DNA of 64,000 nucleotides from Paracoccaceae bacterium Fryx2 (GCA_032334235.1 JAVSGI010000005.1:3261611-3325610); one strand, 5' to 3'. Positions 53,751 to 63,240 are shown, counted from the first letter of the stretch. Notes: a model not told the origin generated them from the sequence alone. Numbers and translations: made by a program.

Positions 53751-54088
53751 TCCGCATCAATCAACAGGCCTTTGGCAACATATTGGGTCTGAAACGCTTC
53801 AAACACCGGCCAAAGATCCAGCAGGGCATCAATGGCAGCCTCCGAAGGTGCAAGTGGCACGCCGTCCGCATCGCCCACCCCCTCCCAATCGAGAATGGCC
53901 AAGCGGGCCAGCGCTTTGGCAAAGGCCACCGCGCGTTCATCATCACTGGCACCAGTGGCAAGGTCTTGGATCGCAGGGTCCGCGCGCGCGGCCACCATCA
54001 GCGAGGTGGTCAGCGGGCGCAGCTGCAAACGCAGGCCTGCGATGAGATCAAGCCACTTCGGCCCGTTGGAAAGGTTGAGTTCTATCAT
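53651..54088 (-). CDS. Tail assembly chaperone (G-type)
   Basis: The start 'MIELNLSNGPKWLDLIAGLRLQLRPLTTSLMVAARAD' overlaps the tail tube stop; a longer frame adds 25 residues without likely meaning. The 145-residue product has a central 'AKALARLAILDWEGVGDADG' and 'IDALLDLWPVFEAFQTQYVAKG', common in Rhodobacterales tail chaperones. Translation past residue 114 can shift at the slippery site to make the longer form; without it the product ends 'KTASTAPAA'. Confidence 0.75.
   Translation of the reverse strand: MIELNLSNGPKWLDLIAGLRLQLRPLTTSLMVAARADPAIQDLATGASDDERAVAFAKALARLAILDWEGVGDADGVPLAPSEAAIDALLDLWPVFEAFQTQYVAKGLLIDAEKNGFAPLPSGPSAGVTPIAPPVSKTASTAPAA
53744..53750 (-). promoter_or_regulatory. 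-1 frameshift slippery heptamer A AAA AAC
   Basis: On the minus strand the G-type gene reads gcg-gaa-aaa-aac-ggc, so the heptamer a-aaa-aac is exactly in zero-frame register. A slip of -1 enters the T frame, which stays open for about 111 codons. The GC-rich sequence just downstream could form a stimulating structure. Tail chaperone genes of many siphophages use such sites. Confidence 0.8.
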
Positions 54089-55026
54089 GCATAGCTCGCG
54101 ACTGAGTTGGTGAGGACAATGGTGCAAAGACGTGCAGGCGTTGTCCCCTTCGCCGCCTGCCAATCAAACGAGGCCTGAATGCCCTGCGGCCCTTGGATCT
54201 CGATCCGAGGCCGGGGCAGATAGACCGCATGGGCCGTAAAGCTGAGGCTGGCACTGGCCCCAAGGCTGTAGCTGAACTCCAACTCGCAAGGTGCGCCGTC
54301 AATGGCTTGGGTCACCAGCGCGCTGTCAGCAAAGCGCACATCAATCTTGCCCGTCAAAGCCGCCATCGCCGGATCCGCCCCATCGATCTTGCCATCTGCG
54401 CGGATGGTCTCCACCCGCTCAAGGTTGTTGGCATAGCTAATCTCTGCCGAGACCACATGGCCAAGGGCGGTGCCATTGCGCTTGATGGAGCCGTTAAAGT
54501 GGCCAAAGCGCTGCAGCGCGATTGCGGCTGGCGTGCCCGCACCTGAGACTGTGGCAATCGTCTCGCCCTGCGCGATGATCTTGGCCGTTGCTGTCAACAG
54601 CCCCGAGCGCTGCATGGTCCAGCTCAGTTGATCCAGCATGCAGCCCGAATACATCGCATAGCGTGGCACTTCCGGCATGCCGATTTCCACCGAGAAGCTC
54701 GGCAGCGCCCAAGACCCTGAGGTGAAGGTGTGGGTTTTTGGCGTGGTGCCGCTGGTGACGGGCGCGCCAAAGGTGGCCTTGAGCCAAAACCCGAACGCCT
54801 CGATATCAATCGGCACCGAGACATCACCGTCCGCCGTCACCGCATCTTTGATCGGGGCCAGCGGGTCGCGACCATAGCCCAAAAGGTCCGAGGCCAGCAG
54901 CGGTTGCTCAGCCCCCAGCGAGGTGCTGGCAAAGGGCATCAGCTTGAACCCCGTGGTCGGGGCGGTGCCATACGTCGTCTCAAAGGCAAGCGCCATCTGC
55001 GCCCGCGCGCCTTGCGCTCGTGCCAT
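54085..55026 (-). CDS. Major tail tube protein
   Basis: The 313-residue product has the pattern of siphophage tail tube proteins in this group: 'RAQMALAFETTYGTAPTTGFKLMPF', 'ADGDVSVPIDIEAFGFWLKATFGAP', 'HTFTSGSWALPSFSVEIGM', 'LTGKIDVRFADSALV'. It polymerises around the tape measure protein. It lies between the tail terminator-like gene and the chaperone genes, as expected. Confidence 0.85.
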   Translation of the reverse strand: MARAQGARAQMALAFETTYGTAPTTGFKLMPFASTSLGAEQPLLASDLLGYGRDPLAPIKDAVTADGDVSVPIDIEAFGFWLKATFGAPVTSGTTPKTHTFTSGSWALPSFSVEIGMPEVPRYAMYSGCMLDQLSWTMQRSGLLTATAKIIAQGETIATVSGAGTPAAIALQRFGHFNGSIKRNGTALGHVVSAEISYANNLERVETIRADGKIDGADPAMAALTGKIDVRFADSALVTQAIDGAPCELEFSYSLGASASLSFTAHAVYLPRPRIEIQGPQGIQASFDWQAAKGTTPARLCTIVLTNSVASYA

Positions 55027-55052
55027 GGTAGTCTCCTCATTATGGTGGGGTG

Positions 55053-55469
55053 TCAGGCCAGAGGGCCGGTGGTGGTGTAATGCAGGACGATGGTGATCAC
55101 CGCCGCCTTGAGGCTTGCCGCGCCCTCGACGGGCAGATCGACCGGGCGCGGCGCTTCCGCCTCAACCCAATCGCAGAGGCCACCAAGCGTGTGGTCGCCA
55201 GAGATCACAGCGCCAATCTGGCCGCAGAGCGTGGCAAAAGCCGCATCTCGGGCCACACCCTGCACGATAATCTCCAGCTCCGCGCGATGCTGGAAGTGAT
55301 ATAAAAGCGGCGACAGCGTCACCGCCGGATCGCCCGGATCGCCATCACGCAAGATTATGAGGCCAGAAGTTGGCACGCGTTCCGGCAGGACCTCGCCGCG
55401 CAGAACCGGGACAAACGGGATCAGCCGCAAGAGATCCGCAAGGGCGGTTAGAATGGTTTCACGTGTCAT
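55053..55469 (-). CDS. Tail terminator/completion-type protein
   Basis: The 138-residue product begins 'MTRETILTALADLLRLIPFVPVLRGEVLPERVPTSGLIILRDGD' and includes 'LYHFQHRAELEIIVQG'. Such proteins precede the tail tube gene in lambda-like phages and cap the tail (gpU-like); database entries sometimes call them acyl-CoA transferase, for which there is no motif here. It overlaps the preceding gene by one base. Confidence 0.7.
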   Translation of the reverse strand: MTRETILTALADLLRLIPFVPVLRGEVLPERVPTSGLIILRDGDPGDPAVTLSPLLYHFQHRAELEIIVQGVARDAAFATLCGQIGAVISGDHTLGGLCDWVEAEAPRPVDLPVEGAASLKAAVITIVLHYTTTGPLA

Positions 55470-56098
55470 TAGACCTTGCCCTCAACCCAGTTCGCTACAA
55501 TCAACCCTGGCACGCGGTCCACGGCCCGCTCGGCATCCCGCGCCAGATCAAGGCGTTTTGTGAGCTTCACTTGGGGCACCAACAAAAAGATCGGCATGGT
55601 CGCCACATTGCGCCCGGTCTTTGACTTTGACGCAACACCCAACCCACGGCTGTTCAACCGCCCTTCAGCCACCAGCAAACTGGGTCCCCGCCTGCGATAG
55701 ACAAACCGCAACTTCAGACCTTGCCTGCGTTCCCATTCCCCGGGTGTGATGCGCCCGCCACGGGCTGATTTGCCCGCGGCCGCTGTCGGGATCGCCAGCC
55801 AAAACCCGTCCTTGGACCGGATCAACGGTCCGGTGTCATGCGCGCGCAGGATCACCGGCGCTTGCGACCACACCAAGGCGGCCGCACTTAGGCTGTCACC
55901 AGATTTTGGGTAAGTTTGGCTACGGATCGAGTTGGCAAGCCGCCGCCCAAGCCCCGCACCAGTGATCTGAGCACGCCAAGCGGTCTTCAGACCTGTACCC
56001 GCCTCACGCATGGCGGTTGAGACAGCCTTTTCGCCTGCTTTGATCTCGGCCGCCATCGCCGCGATCAGATCAGGCGCAAGATCGAGTTTGATCTTCAT
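55469..56098 (-). CDS. Minor tail protein, DUF6441-like
   Basis: The 209-residue product starts 'MKIKLDLAPDLIAAMAAEIKAGEKAVSTAMREAGTGLKTAWRAQI' and has 'GLGRRLANSIRSQTYP' and 'SKDGFWLAIPTAAAGKSARGGRITPGEWERRQGLKLRFVYRRRG'. This is typical of the phage DUF6441/minor-tail-Z-like group. It probably acts at the tail neck. Its start overlaps the previous gene. Confidence 0.75.
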   Translation of the reverse strand: MKIKLDLAPDLIAAMAAEIKAGEKAVSTAMREAGTGLKTAWRAQITGAGLGRRLANSIRSQTYPKSGDSLSAAALVWSQAPVILRAHDTGPLIRSKDGFWLAIPTAAAGKSARGGRITPGEWERRQGLKLRFVYRRRGPSLLVAEGRLNSRGLGVASKSKTGRNVATMPIFLLVPQVKLTKRLDLARDAERAVDRVPGLIVANWVEGKV

Positions 56099-56407
56099 GC
56101 TGGGGCCGCCTCAATGGTCCAGATCAGCCGGTCCCGGTCGCGCACGGCTTCCCCTTGGATCAGAAACGTCTCACCCCCGATCTGGATTTGCTCTTGCGGG
56201 CGGGGATTGGGCAGTTCTGATACGCGCACATCAAAGCGGAAGGTCTCTGACCAGAGCCTTGCGGCCCCAAACTGCGTAATGCTGTCGGCACTGCGCGTAA
56301 TGATGCGGAGCTTGGTGAACTGTCCCTCGCAATCACGATACCAAGCTTCCTGGACAAGGTTTGGGATCCGCAAAAAGCAGATCCAGGGCCATTGCAAATG
56401 CGTGCAT
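56095..56407 (-). pseudogene. Head-tail connector protein, split by one-base insertion
   Basis: The natural start at 56407 reads 'MHAFAMALDLLFADP', then the frame is lost at an aaa run near 56362. Removing one base continues 'NLVQEAWYRDCEGQFTKLRIITRSADSITQFG' to 'RDRDRLIWTIEAAPA', about 103 residues. 'ETFRFDVRVSEL' and 'EQIQIGGETFLIQGEAVRD' are typical of head-tail joining proteins. Another start gives a frame without the conserved N-terminus. Confidence 0.65.
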
Positions 56408-56418
56408 ATCAAACGGCC

Positions 56419-57443
56419 TTAGGTTGAACTTGTCAGTCGGATTGCCATGCGCGGCCGCTTGTTGACCGGCAGGATCGAGCTTTCCGTCATCAGATCAATC
56501 CAGCGGCCTTTTTCATCGAGATGCTGGCGGGCATAGAGGGGCAGACCGATGGTGTTGGCCGCTTCCAAGCAGATTGGCTGGCCCGCCATAGGTGGTGAAG
56601 GTGTCAAACGTGCCCAAGGGAAAGGCAATGCCGTCGCCCGCCGGGATCAACCGTTCGGCCGTCCCATTCGAGAGGGTGACAGAGCCGTTGTACTCTTCAA
56701 AAAGCACGCCCGCGAAGGGAAACGCGCGGCGCATGTCTTCGCGCAGGGGCTGCCCGCCCGTTGCGGAGAAGAACTTGTAGGCTTCTTCGGTTTTGGGATG
56801 GCTGATCAGCTTGTCAAAGAACTCCGAGCTGACCAGCGCATGCGCGGTGGTCATGGTCTCGCCCAAAAGGTTGTCCTCAATCGCGCGCAACACGGAGCGG
56901 ACCTTTCCCTGCACGTTTGTGCCCGCAGTGCCAAAGATAAAGTCGATGGCGAGTTGCTCAAGGCCAAACTCGGTGAAGTAATTGTAAAGCGTGGTGCCAG
57001 CACCATCCTTCACAATGCCGCGCAGCGCGTTCATCTCCATATATTCGCGGGTCTGGGCATGCTTGCGGCGCATCAGCTGCAGCTTGCGGTTCATCACCTC
57101 AACCAGCGGGTCGGCTGCGTCCGAGGCGCCGAGTGCGGGCATGGCCCTGAATATCCGAGGGCAGGATCACATCATCATGTGGGATCCAAGGCAGCGCAAA
57201 GCTGCGCATGGAGCGGGCCTCGCGATTGCCGACGGTGGCAGGGGCACCGAGGGGGACCGAGGGCAGGAGGCTCAACACGCCTTGATGCTGTTCGATCACG
57301 ATGGCGCGTTGCGAGACACCCTCAAAGCGAAAGAGGCCGATCTGGCCAAGGCGGGTGTAAAGATTGGGCAGGATGTTGATCGCCTGCGTCATCTCGGCGA
57401 GCGAATAGCCGCCTGCGTCAAACGGGTTACGGGTGAGGGTCAT
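56419..57443 (-). pseudogene. Major capsid protein (gpE-type), two one-base insertions
   Basis: Three frames form a lambda gpE-type capsid protein of about 340 residues. The start is 'MTLTRNPFDAGGYSLAEMTQAIN', with ggag 6 bases before it. Part two begins near 'ALGASDAADPLVEVMNRKLQLMRRKHAQTREYMEMNALRG' and runs to 'TFDTFTTYGGPANLL'. Part three is 'EAANTIGLPLYARQHLDEKGRWIDLMTESSILPVNKRPRMAIRL'. Breaks near 57138 (cc) and 56582 (tt) are each repaired by removing one base. If real, no capsid could be made. Confidence 0.8.
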
Positions 57444-57535
57444 AGGAAACTCCGGCAAAAAGGGTGGGGATAGCCTTGGTTTGGGGATCATGGGCAGCGA
57501 AGCCGCCCGGCTGATGCGCCGTTGCGCGATCTGCT

Positions 57536-57916
57536 TTAAGCGGTATTGCGCGCAATGATGCCAAGGGCAGCGAGTTGGCCGTGCTTGGTCGCGGTTTTGG
57601 CGGCATCATCGACGGTGGTGTCAAAGACGAGGGCGGCTTTGGAGACGATGGCGGGGCCGCGCATGATCACCACGCCGATGGCATCGGCACCGGTGGCATC
57701 GACCGGGTAGAGCAGCATGGCGGCAGCTGTTTGCGCGCCATCCGTGCCGCCCGAAGTTGCCAGCTTATATTTGCCACTCGCGGTGATGCGGCCAAGCACA
57801 GCGCCGACGGTATAGGTGGTGCCCGCAAGAAGTGTCACGCTCTCGCGGGTGAAGTTCGGGTTGACCTCATATTTGAGAACATCGCCCATGGTGGATGGCT
57901 GGCGGAGCACGGTCAT
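57536..57916 (-). CDS. Head decoration protein (gpD-like)
   Basis: The 126-residue product has the lambda D family pattern: 'NPNFTRESVTLLAGTTYTVGAVLGRITASGKYKLA', 'AAAMLLYPVDATGADAIGVVIMRGPAIVSKAALVFD'. It binds the expanded capsid and stabilises it. It lies between the protease and capsid genes, the usual order. Confidence 0.88.
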   Translation of the reverse strand: MTVLRQPSTMGDVLKYEVNPNFTRESVTLLAGTTYTVGAVLGRITASGKYKLATSGGTDGAQTAAAMLLYPVDATGADAIGVVIMRGPAIVSKAALVFDTTVDDAAKTATKHGQLAALGIIARNTA

Positions 57917-58012
57917 ATCGGGGATCCTTGTGAACTGGTTGCAAAAAGAAATCCCCCGCCGGGGAGGAGCGGCGGGGGATCAGGGGGCAGGGTTTGAGGG
58001 ATGAAAGGGTTT

Positions 58013-59464
58013 TCAGCCCTTTGCACCTGCAGAGGCCGCGCGTTTTGCGGCGGCGACGATGGGGCTTTCTGCACTTTTGGGGATGACCGGCGATGGCGGC
58101 GCTGCCACGATATCGCGGGCATCCGCCGCAGCGCTGGCGCGTTCCAGAACCATGCGGCGCAAGGCTTCGGGGGCCGTGCCTTCGCGCAGGGCCTTTGCGG
58201 CGTCTATTGCAATACCAAGCCGTCCCGCTTGTGCTGCGATTTCAGTAATGTCTGCCGCTTCAAGGCGAAGCTGGGCGGAAAGTTCGGCCCGCAGGGATGT
58301 CTGAAGGGCGGAGATGGGGTCAGCTTTTGGGGAGTTTGAAGCTGCGGGAGGGGCTGCGAGCGATTGGGAAACAAGGGCTGTAGTGGGCGGCGCTTGGGGA
58401 TCCGTGCCGCCATTTGTGGCAATATCACTCTGCGATTGGCTATCTTGAGCTTCATCGGTGACGGGTTCGGTCTGTGGCAAGGTGTCGTTGCGCATGAGAG
58501 GATCCTTTCGGGATTGAATTTGGGCCGTGGTGGCCATGCGGGATGAGACGGATGCGCGGATCGGAGACAAGCTTTGCCGAAAACTGGCAAACCCACGCGC
58601 AAGATCAATGACTTCGTCGGCAAGACCCGCCGCCACAGCCTCAGCGCCGCGAAAGCTGGCAGCCTCAGTGGCGAGTGCTACCGCTTGGCTAAGTCGCGCG
58701 CCGCGTCCCGCGGCCACCGTTTCCGCAAAGAGAAACCGCAGCACATCGATTTCGCGCTGGATGTCGTCTCGGATATCAGCGGGCAGGGGCGTGTAGGGAT
58801 TGGCATCGACCTTGTGCGATCCTGCGTGGATCAGCGTGACGCGCACCCCGTCTTGATCCAGCTGTCCGCTGAGATCGGCGTGCATCACCACAACACCGAT
58901 GCTGCCCACCGCCCCTGTGCGCGGCAGTAAGATGCGGTCGGCCTGGCTGGCCAGCGCATAACCTGCAGAGAAGGCGTGTTCTGCCACAAAAGCCCAGACC
59001 GGTTTGCTAGCGCGAACCGCACGAATGCGATCTGCTAGGTCAAAAACACCCGCAACTTCGCCACCAAAGCTATCAATTTCCAATGCAAGGCCGCGCACGG
59101 ACGGGTCGTTTGCAGCCGCCTCGATCTGGGCTGCGATCCCTTCATAGCTGGTCTGGCCCGAGGACTGTCCGATCCAGCCCCCACGATGGATAAGCACGCC
59201 AGAAATTTCAATCACAGCGATGCCATCCACCACCGCGTAGGGGGCCTCACCATGCTGGCGGTAATCGTCCAGCATCCCACCGATAAGGATGCTGGCGCGC
59301 GCTGGCGGGACGCCGGTGCTTTCCAAGCCGCCGTTTCCGTCACCAATCTCGACCCGGCGCCCAAGGATACGTGGCCCAAGGCCGGAAAGAAACGCCATGG
59401 CTTTGGAGGGCTCAACCAGCAGCGGGGTGTTGAAGGCGCGCGCGGCAATGCGGGCATGCAGCAT
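58013..59464 (-). CDS. S49-type capsid maturation protease with scaffold part
   Basis: The 483-residue product is a gpC-like protease: 'VRGLALEIDSFGGEVAGVFDLADRIRAV' and 'FVAEHAFSAGYALASQADRI', where the Ser after 'AF' (about residue 166) is the likely nucleophile. From about residue 310 the sequence is low-complexity and charged, then helical ('LQTSLRAELSAQLRLEAADITEIAAQAG'), as in the scaffold region expressed separately in lambda (Nu3). An internal start at 'MRNDTLPQTEP' could make that scaffold. Confidence 0.88.
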   Translation of the reverse strand: MLHARIAARAFNTPLLVEPSKAMAFLSGLGPRILGRRVEIGDGNGGLESTGVPPARASILIGGMLDDYRQHGEAPYAVVDGIAVIEISGVLIHRGGWIGQSSGQTSYEGIAAQIEAAANDPSVRGLALEIDSFGGEVAGVFDLADRIRAVRASKPVWAFVAEHAFSAGYALASQADRILLPRTGAVGSIGVVVMHADLSGQLDQDGVRVTLIHAGSHKVDANPYTPLPADIRDDIQREIDVLRFLFAETVAAGRGARLSQAVALATEAASFRGAEAVAAGLADEVIDLARGFASFRQSLSPIRASVSSRMATTAQIQSRKDPLMRNDTLPQTEPVTDEAQDSQSQSDIATNGGTDPQAPPTTALVSQSLAAPPAASNSPKADPISALQTSLRAELSAQLRLEAADITEIAAQAGRLGIAIDAAKALREGTAPEALRRMVLERASAAADARDIVAAPPSPVIPKSAESPIVAAAKRAASAGAKG

Positions 59465-60981
59465 CAGGTCTGGTCCTCAGGCTTGCGCGAAGGGTCTTGC
59501 GCGTCATCGGTTTCATCTGTTGGGTCATTATCGTCTTCTTCTTCCCCATTCTCTGTTGGGCCCGACAAAGCCTGCACACCTTGCGCGGGCGATCCGGGGC
59601 GGCGGAAGTCGAGGCCGAGCAATCGCTCGCGGCGGCGTTCGGCGGCGATTTCGCGGTCGACCTGTTCCGCGTCATAGCCACGCTCGGCGATGGCTTGGGT
59701 GCGGGATTTGAGCCCTGCCTCGATCTGGGCAATCTCGGCATTGGCATCCTTCAGGGGATCAACCCAATCCCATTTGGTGGGGAGCCAGTTGGCCGCAAGG
59801 AACTGCGACCGGTTGGCCTCATAGCCGGGCAGAACCAATGCGCCCGATAGCACGGCAGCGTCCATCCAGCGCGCATAGACGGGACGGCACAGTTGAAAGA
59901 CCATCACCGAGTGCTGCCAGGCCGAAACGCGACGCCGAAATTCGATAAGGGCTAGTCGCGAGTTCGAAAAGTTCCCCTTCACCATGTCATTGGTCAGATA
60001 AGGATAAGGAATGCCCAGCGCCGAGGCGACCTGCAGCAGCGTGCGGTATTGGAACGGCTCGTAGGTTGCCCCTGAATCCGCAGGCTGGCCCACGGTCACA
60101 TCCTCGCCCGGATCCAGCCGCACGACCTGGCCGGGGCTGATCTCGAAGCCACCCAACATGTCGTCATCCTCGGACGGCAGCAGGGGGTTTTCCGGGGCGG
60201 GGGAAGTGACAAACATCGCATACATTGCCGCCACCTTTTTGCGGTCCAGCTCGGCATCGTCGTATTGATCGAGCAAAAACAGCTTCACGATGGCCGGTGC
60301 CAGCTTTGACACTCCGCGCAATTGACCCGCTTCCACCGGATCGATCACATGGATGACCTCGCTTGCTGGAACCCGCACCATTTCGCCCGCCAGCCCCGGA
60401 TCAGTACTGTCGCCGGGGTGCCGCCGGAGGAAGTGATAGGCCACGCGCCGCCCAACCCGGTCGAACTCGATCCCCTGACGGACGGCATTCCCATTTGCAG
60501 CCATTCCCGTTTGGTGCAGTGGCAGCATCTCGGCGGGCAACATTTGCAATTGCAGGGGCACGGAGAGCCCATCGTTTGCGCGGCGTGGCCTGATCCTGAC
60601 GAAAACCTCACCGGCCAGAAACACCTCACGTGCCGCGCGCCGCTGCAGCCCGTAGAAATCGGTCAGACCTTCGCTGTCTGCTTCATCGGTCCAGGCCAGC
60701 CAAAGGCGTTGCAGCTCTTCCTTGCGCGCTGCGTCCGCGATTTGCGAGATCGGTTTGATCCCATCGCCCACGGTATTGGCAGCCCAGCTTTCAACAGCAT
60801 TGGCCGCATAGCCATTGTTGCGCACCAACCAGCGGGCGCGAGCGGTGATATCAGGTCCTGACGCCGCAATCAGCGCATTCACATGGGCGCGCGTTGCTCG
60901 AAACCCGCGCAGACGGCGATGATGCTGGCCTGCATCAAAGCCACCGACAAAAGCACCGAGGCGCTGCCGCCAGTTCATCAC
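59464..60981 (-). CDS. Portal protein (lambda gpB-type)
   Basis: The 505-residue product begins 'MMNWRQRLGAFVGGFDAGQHHRRLRGF' and shows 'DITARARWLVRNNGYAANAVESWAANTVGDGIKP', 'VIHVIDPVEAGQLRGVSKLAPAIVKLFLLDQYDDAELDRKKVAAMYA' and 'GIPYPYLTNDMVKGNFSNSRLALIEFRRRV', standard for this portal family. The portal forms the ring for DNA entry and exit. It shares one base with the protease gene and overlaps gpW by 4. Confidence 0.92.
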   Translation of the reverse strand: MMNWRQRLGAFVGGFDAGQHHRRLRGFRATRAHVNALIAASGPDITARARWLVRNNGYAANAVESWAANTVGDGIKPISQIADAARKEELQRLWLAWTDEADSEGLTDFYGLQRRAAREVFLAGEVFVRIRPRRANDGLSVPLQLQMLPAEMLPLHQTGMAANGNAVRQGIEFDRVGRRVAYHFLRRHPGDSTDPGLAGEMVRVPASEVIHVIDPVEAGQLRGVSKLAPAIVKLFLLDQYDDAELDRKKVAAMYAMFVTSPAPENPLLPSEDDDMLGGFEISPGQVVRLDPGEDVTVGQPADSGATYEPFQYRTLLQVASALGIPYPYLTNDMVKGNFSNSRLALIEFRRRVSAWQHSVMVFQLCRPVYARWMDAAVLSGALVLPGYEANRSQFLAANWLPTKWDWVDPLKDANAEIAQIEAGLKSRTQAIAERGYDAEQVDREIAAERRRERLLGLDFRRPGSPAQGVQALSGPTENGEEEDDNDPTDETDDAQDPSRKPEDQT

Positions 60982-61187
60982 AGGTCCTTTACGGCATGGG
61001 GGCGAGAGATCCGCCCGGCGCCGCGCTCGGCCTTTGCAATGCGCCGTTCTATGTCGAAGATGGCAGCCGCTAATTCAGCATCAGTGCCATAGGTCAGGGT
61101 TTTGCCATCATAGCTTACAGAGCGCGTGCCGCTATACCGGGCCGCGAGCAACGCGCTGTGGCGGGATTTGAGATCATCGAGGGTCAT
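60978..61187 (-). CDS. Head-tail joining protein gpW-like
   Basis: The 69-residue product has the compact gpW pattern: 'LDDLKSRHSALLAARYSGTRSVSYDGKTLTYGTDAELAAAIFDIERRIAKAE'. Two helices flank a hairpin. It closes the portal and provides a base for tail attachment. Position between terminase and portal genes matches lambda. Confidence 0.88.
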   Translation of the reverse strand: MTLDDLKSRHSALLAARYSGTRSVSYDGKTLTYGTDAELAAAIFDIERRIAKAERGAGRISRPHAVKDL

Positions 61188-61197
61188 TGGGGATCCA

Positions 61198-63240
61198 TCA
61201 TTCCATGTATTTGGGCGTGCTTACCCGCCAACCGCGCTTGCGCGGGGCGGCAATCCGCCCGGCCTGAGGCTCGGACGGTGTTTCAGTGTCGGCTTTGGCT
61301 GCAACCGTGGTCGTTTCAACTCCGGCTTGTTTTTCGAGTTGTCGCCACATCCGCTCATCGAAGCGGTCGGCCCCTAGGATCCAGACGGCGGCACGGGCAT
61401 AAACCCGAGTATCCAGCGCCTCGTTGCGTTCGCGCATCTTTTGCCATTCCTGGCGTGCATAGCCCCGCTTGTTACGGATCGTGACCAGTTGCTCGGCCAC
61501 CAGCTGTTTCAGCCATTCGCTGTCTGCCCAGTCTGGCAGGTGGATCGTGCCCGCAGGATTTGGCGCGCCACTGGCACGGTCTACATCGCTCGGCCGCTCC
61601 AGCCGCAGATAGCGATAGGTCTCCGCCTTGAAAGTGGCGGTGGCCACCGTCCAGAGACGCGCGCCCCGCTTGAGCTTTCGACCGTTTACTGTCGCATCAA
61701 CAAAGGTTGGCCCCGAGACTGGCGTTGTTCGGTTGAAGCCTTCCATGCCTTTGACGGGGGCCACCTGTGCGATGCCTTGGGTGCGGGCCCAAGCGTAGAC
61801 GGCTGCCGTTTCATACCCTGTGTCGATGGCCAGCTTCGCCAGGGGCATGACAGCGCCGTGTTCATGAACCCATGTCTGGCCAAGAAGGGCCGTCAGCTTG
61901 TCCCAGCAGGCAGGATCATCCGGCCCGCCAGGAATGACGATGTGATCGACAAGCCAGCTTTCCAAACCACGGCCCCAGGCCCAGACATCGACCTCGATGC
62001 GGTCCTTCTGCACGTCCGCCCCAGCGGTCAGGAACAGTCCTCGCGCTGGGATTTGGGCCACGAACGTCTCGCGGCGATCAGCAAGGCGCTGCCATTCCGG
62101 TGCATCGCCGCTTTCAACCCATGTCTCGCCCAGCAGGGTGTTGCGCGCAGCGCGCAGCATCTCTTCCGAGCCTTGGGCCGCCAGCCACTCGCGCGCGATC
62201 TGCTGCCAGCTCTTCCAGCCCAAAGGCGAATAGAGCGCGGAGATATGGAAGCCGATGGAATGCGGGTCGGACGACACGGCCGTTGCGCGCCATTCGCCGC
62301 GCTCCAGCATCTGCGTCTTGTGGTGCTCGGCGATGGGCTTCTCACAACCCTCGCAATGATAGGCGGCGGTGTCGGGTCGCCCTTTGTCCCAGCGCAGGCG
62401 CTCAAACTGCAGCCATTGCATCGCCCCGCAACGTGGGCAGGGCACGAAGTAGCGCCGCTGGTCTGATGCCTCATACTCGCGCTCGATCCGGCTGATGCCC
62501 CGGATGGTCGGGGTGGAAACCATGAACACCTTGCGCCGGTGCGAGAATGTCGTGGTCCGGGCTTCGGCCAGCGTGACCGGATCGCCTTCCTCATCGGCAG
62601 AGGCTGGATAGGCGTCAACCTCGTCCAGAAAGATATAGCGCGCGGGCATTGAGCGCAGGCCGGTGGCAGAGTTCGCCCCGGTCAGCACCAGGATGCCACC
62701 TTGAAATTCCTTCGACAGCATCGAGTTTCCCGCGTCGCGTGACCGGGCCGGATTGACCAGCGCACGCAGCACCGGGCTTTCCGAGATCAAGGGGTCCAAT
62801 CGCCCGCGCGAGGTGCGTTTTGCCATCTCCACCGTCGGCAGCACCGCCAGCATCGGGCCCGGCGCGTGGTGGATCACGAAGCCGATCCAGTTGTTGCCAG
62901 CCTCCGTCGCGCCAACCTGCGCTGCTTTCATGAAGCTGATCCGTTGCGCCGGATGGCGGGGCGACAGGGCATCCATGATTTCGCGCAAATAGGGCGCCCG
63001 CGCGGTACGATACCGCCCCGGCTCGGCCGCGCCGCGCGACGACAGCCAGCGATGTGCATCCGCCCATTCCGATACCGTCAGGTCAGGATCCGGGCGCATG
63101 CCTTTGCGCCAGCTGCGCAAGATATCCTCGGCCCCATCAAACCCAAGGTCGAGGTCTGCGGTCAGGTCATCGCTGGCGGTGCTGTCGTTATCCGAGGCTG
63201 ACCCTGAGATCGGCGAGGGCTTCGAGGTGCTGTCTGACAT
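61198..63240 (-). CDS. Terminase large subunit (GpA family)
   Basis: The 680-residue product is a GpA-type terminase, which cuts and pumps DNA into capsids. Seen: 'ISFMKAAQVGATEAGNNWIGF' (ATPase P-loop variant), 'RYIFLDEVDAYPASADEEGDP' (Walker B), a zinc site 'CPRCGAMQWLQFERL' with 'CEGCEKPI', and nuclease-domain 'LFLTAGADVQKDRIEVDVWAWG' and 'LAKLAIDTGYETAAVYAWA'. Length fits. No lesion. Confidence 0.93.
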   Translation of the reverse strand: MSDSTSKPSPISGSASDNDSTASDDLTADLDLGFDGAEDILRSWRKGMRPDPDLTVSEWADAHRWLSSRGAAEPGRYRTARAPYLREIMDALSPRHPAQRISFMKAAQVGATEAGNNWIGFVIHHAPGPMLAVLPTVEMAKRTSRGRLDPLISESPVLRALVNPARSRDAGNSMLSKEFQGGILVLTGANSATGLRSMPARYIFLDEVDAYPASADEEGDPVTLAEARTTTFSHRRKVFMVSTPTIRGISRIEREYEASDQRRYFVPCPRCGAMQWLQFERLRWDKGRPDTAAYHCEGCEKPIAEHHKTQMLERGEWRATAVSSDPHSIGFHISALYSPLGWKSWQQIAREWLAAQGSEEMLRAARNTLLGETWVESGDAPEWQRLADRRETFVAQIPARGLFLTAGADVQKDRIEVDVWAWGRGLESWLVDHIVIPGGPDDPACWDKLTALLGQTWVHEHGAVMPLAKLAIDTGYETAAVYAWARTQGIAQVAPVKGMEGFNRTTPVSGPTFVDATVNGRKLKRGARLWTVATATFKAETYRYLRLERPSDVDRASGAPNPAGTIHLPDWADSEWLKQLVAEQLVTIRNKRGYARQEWQKMRERNEALDTRVYARAAVWILGADRFDERMWRQLEKQAGVETTTVAAKADTETPSEPQAGRIAAPRKRGWRVSTPKYME

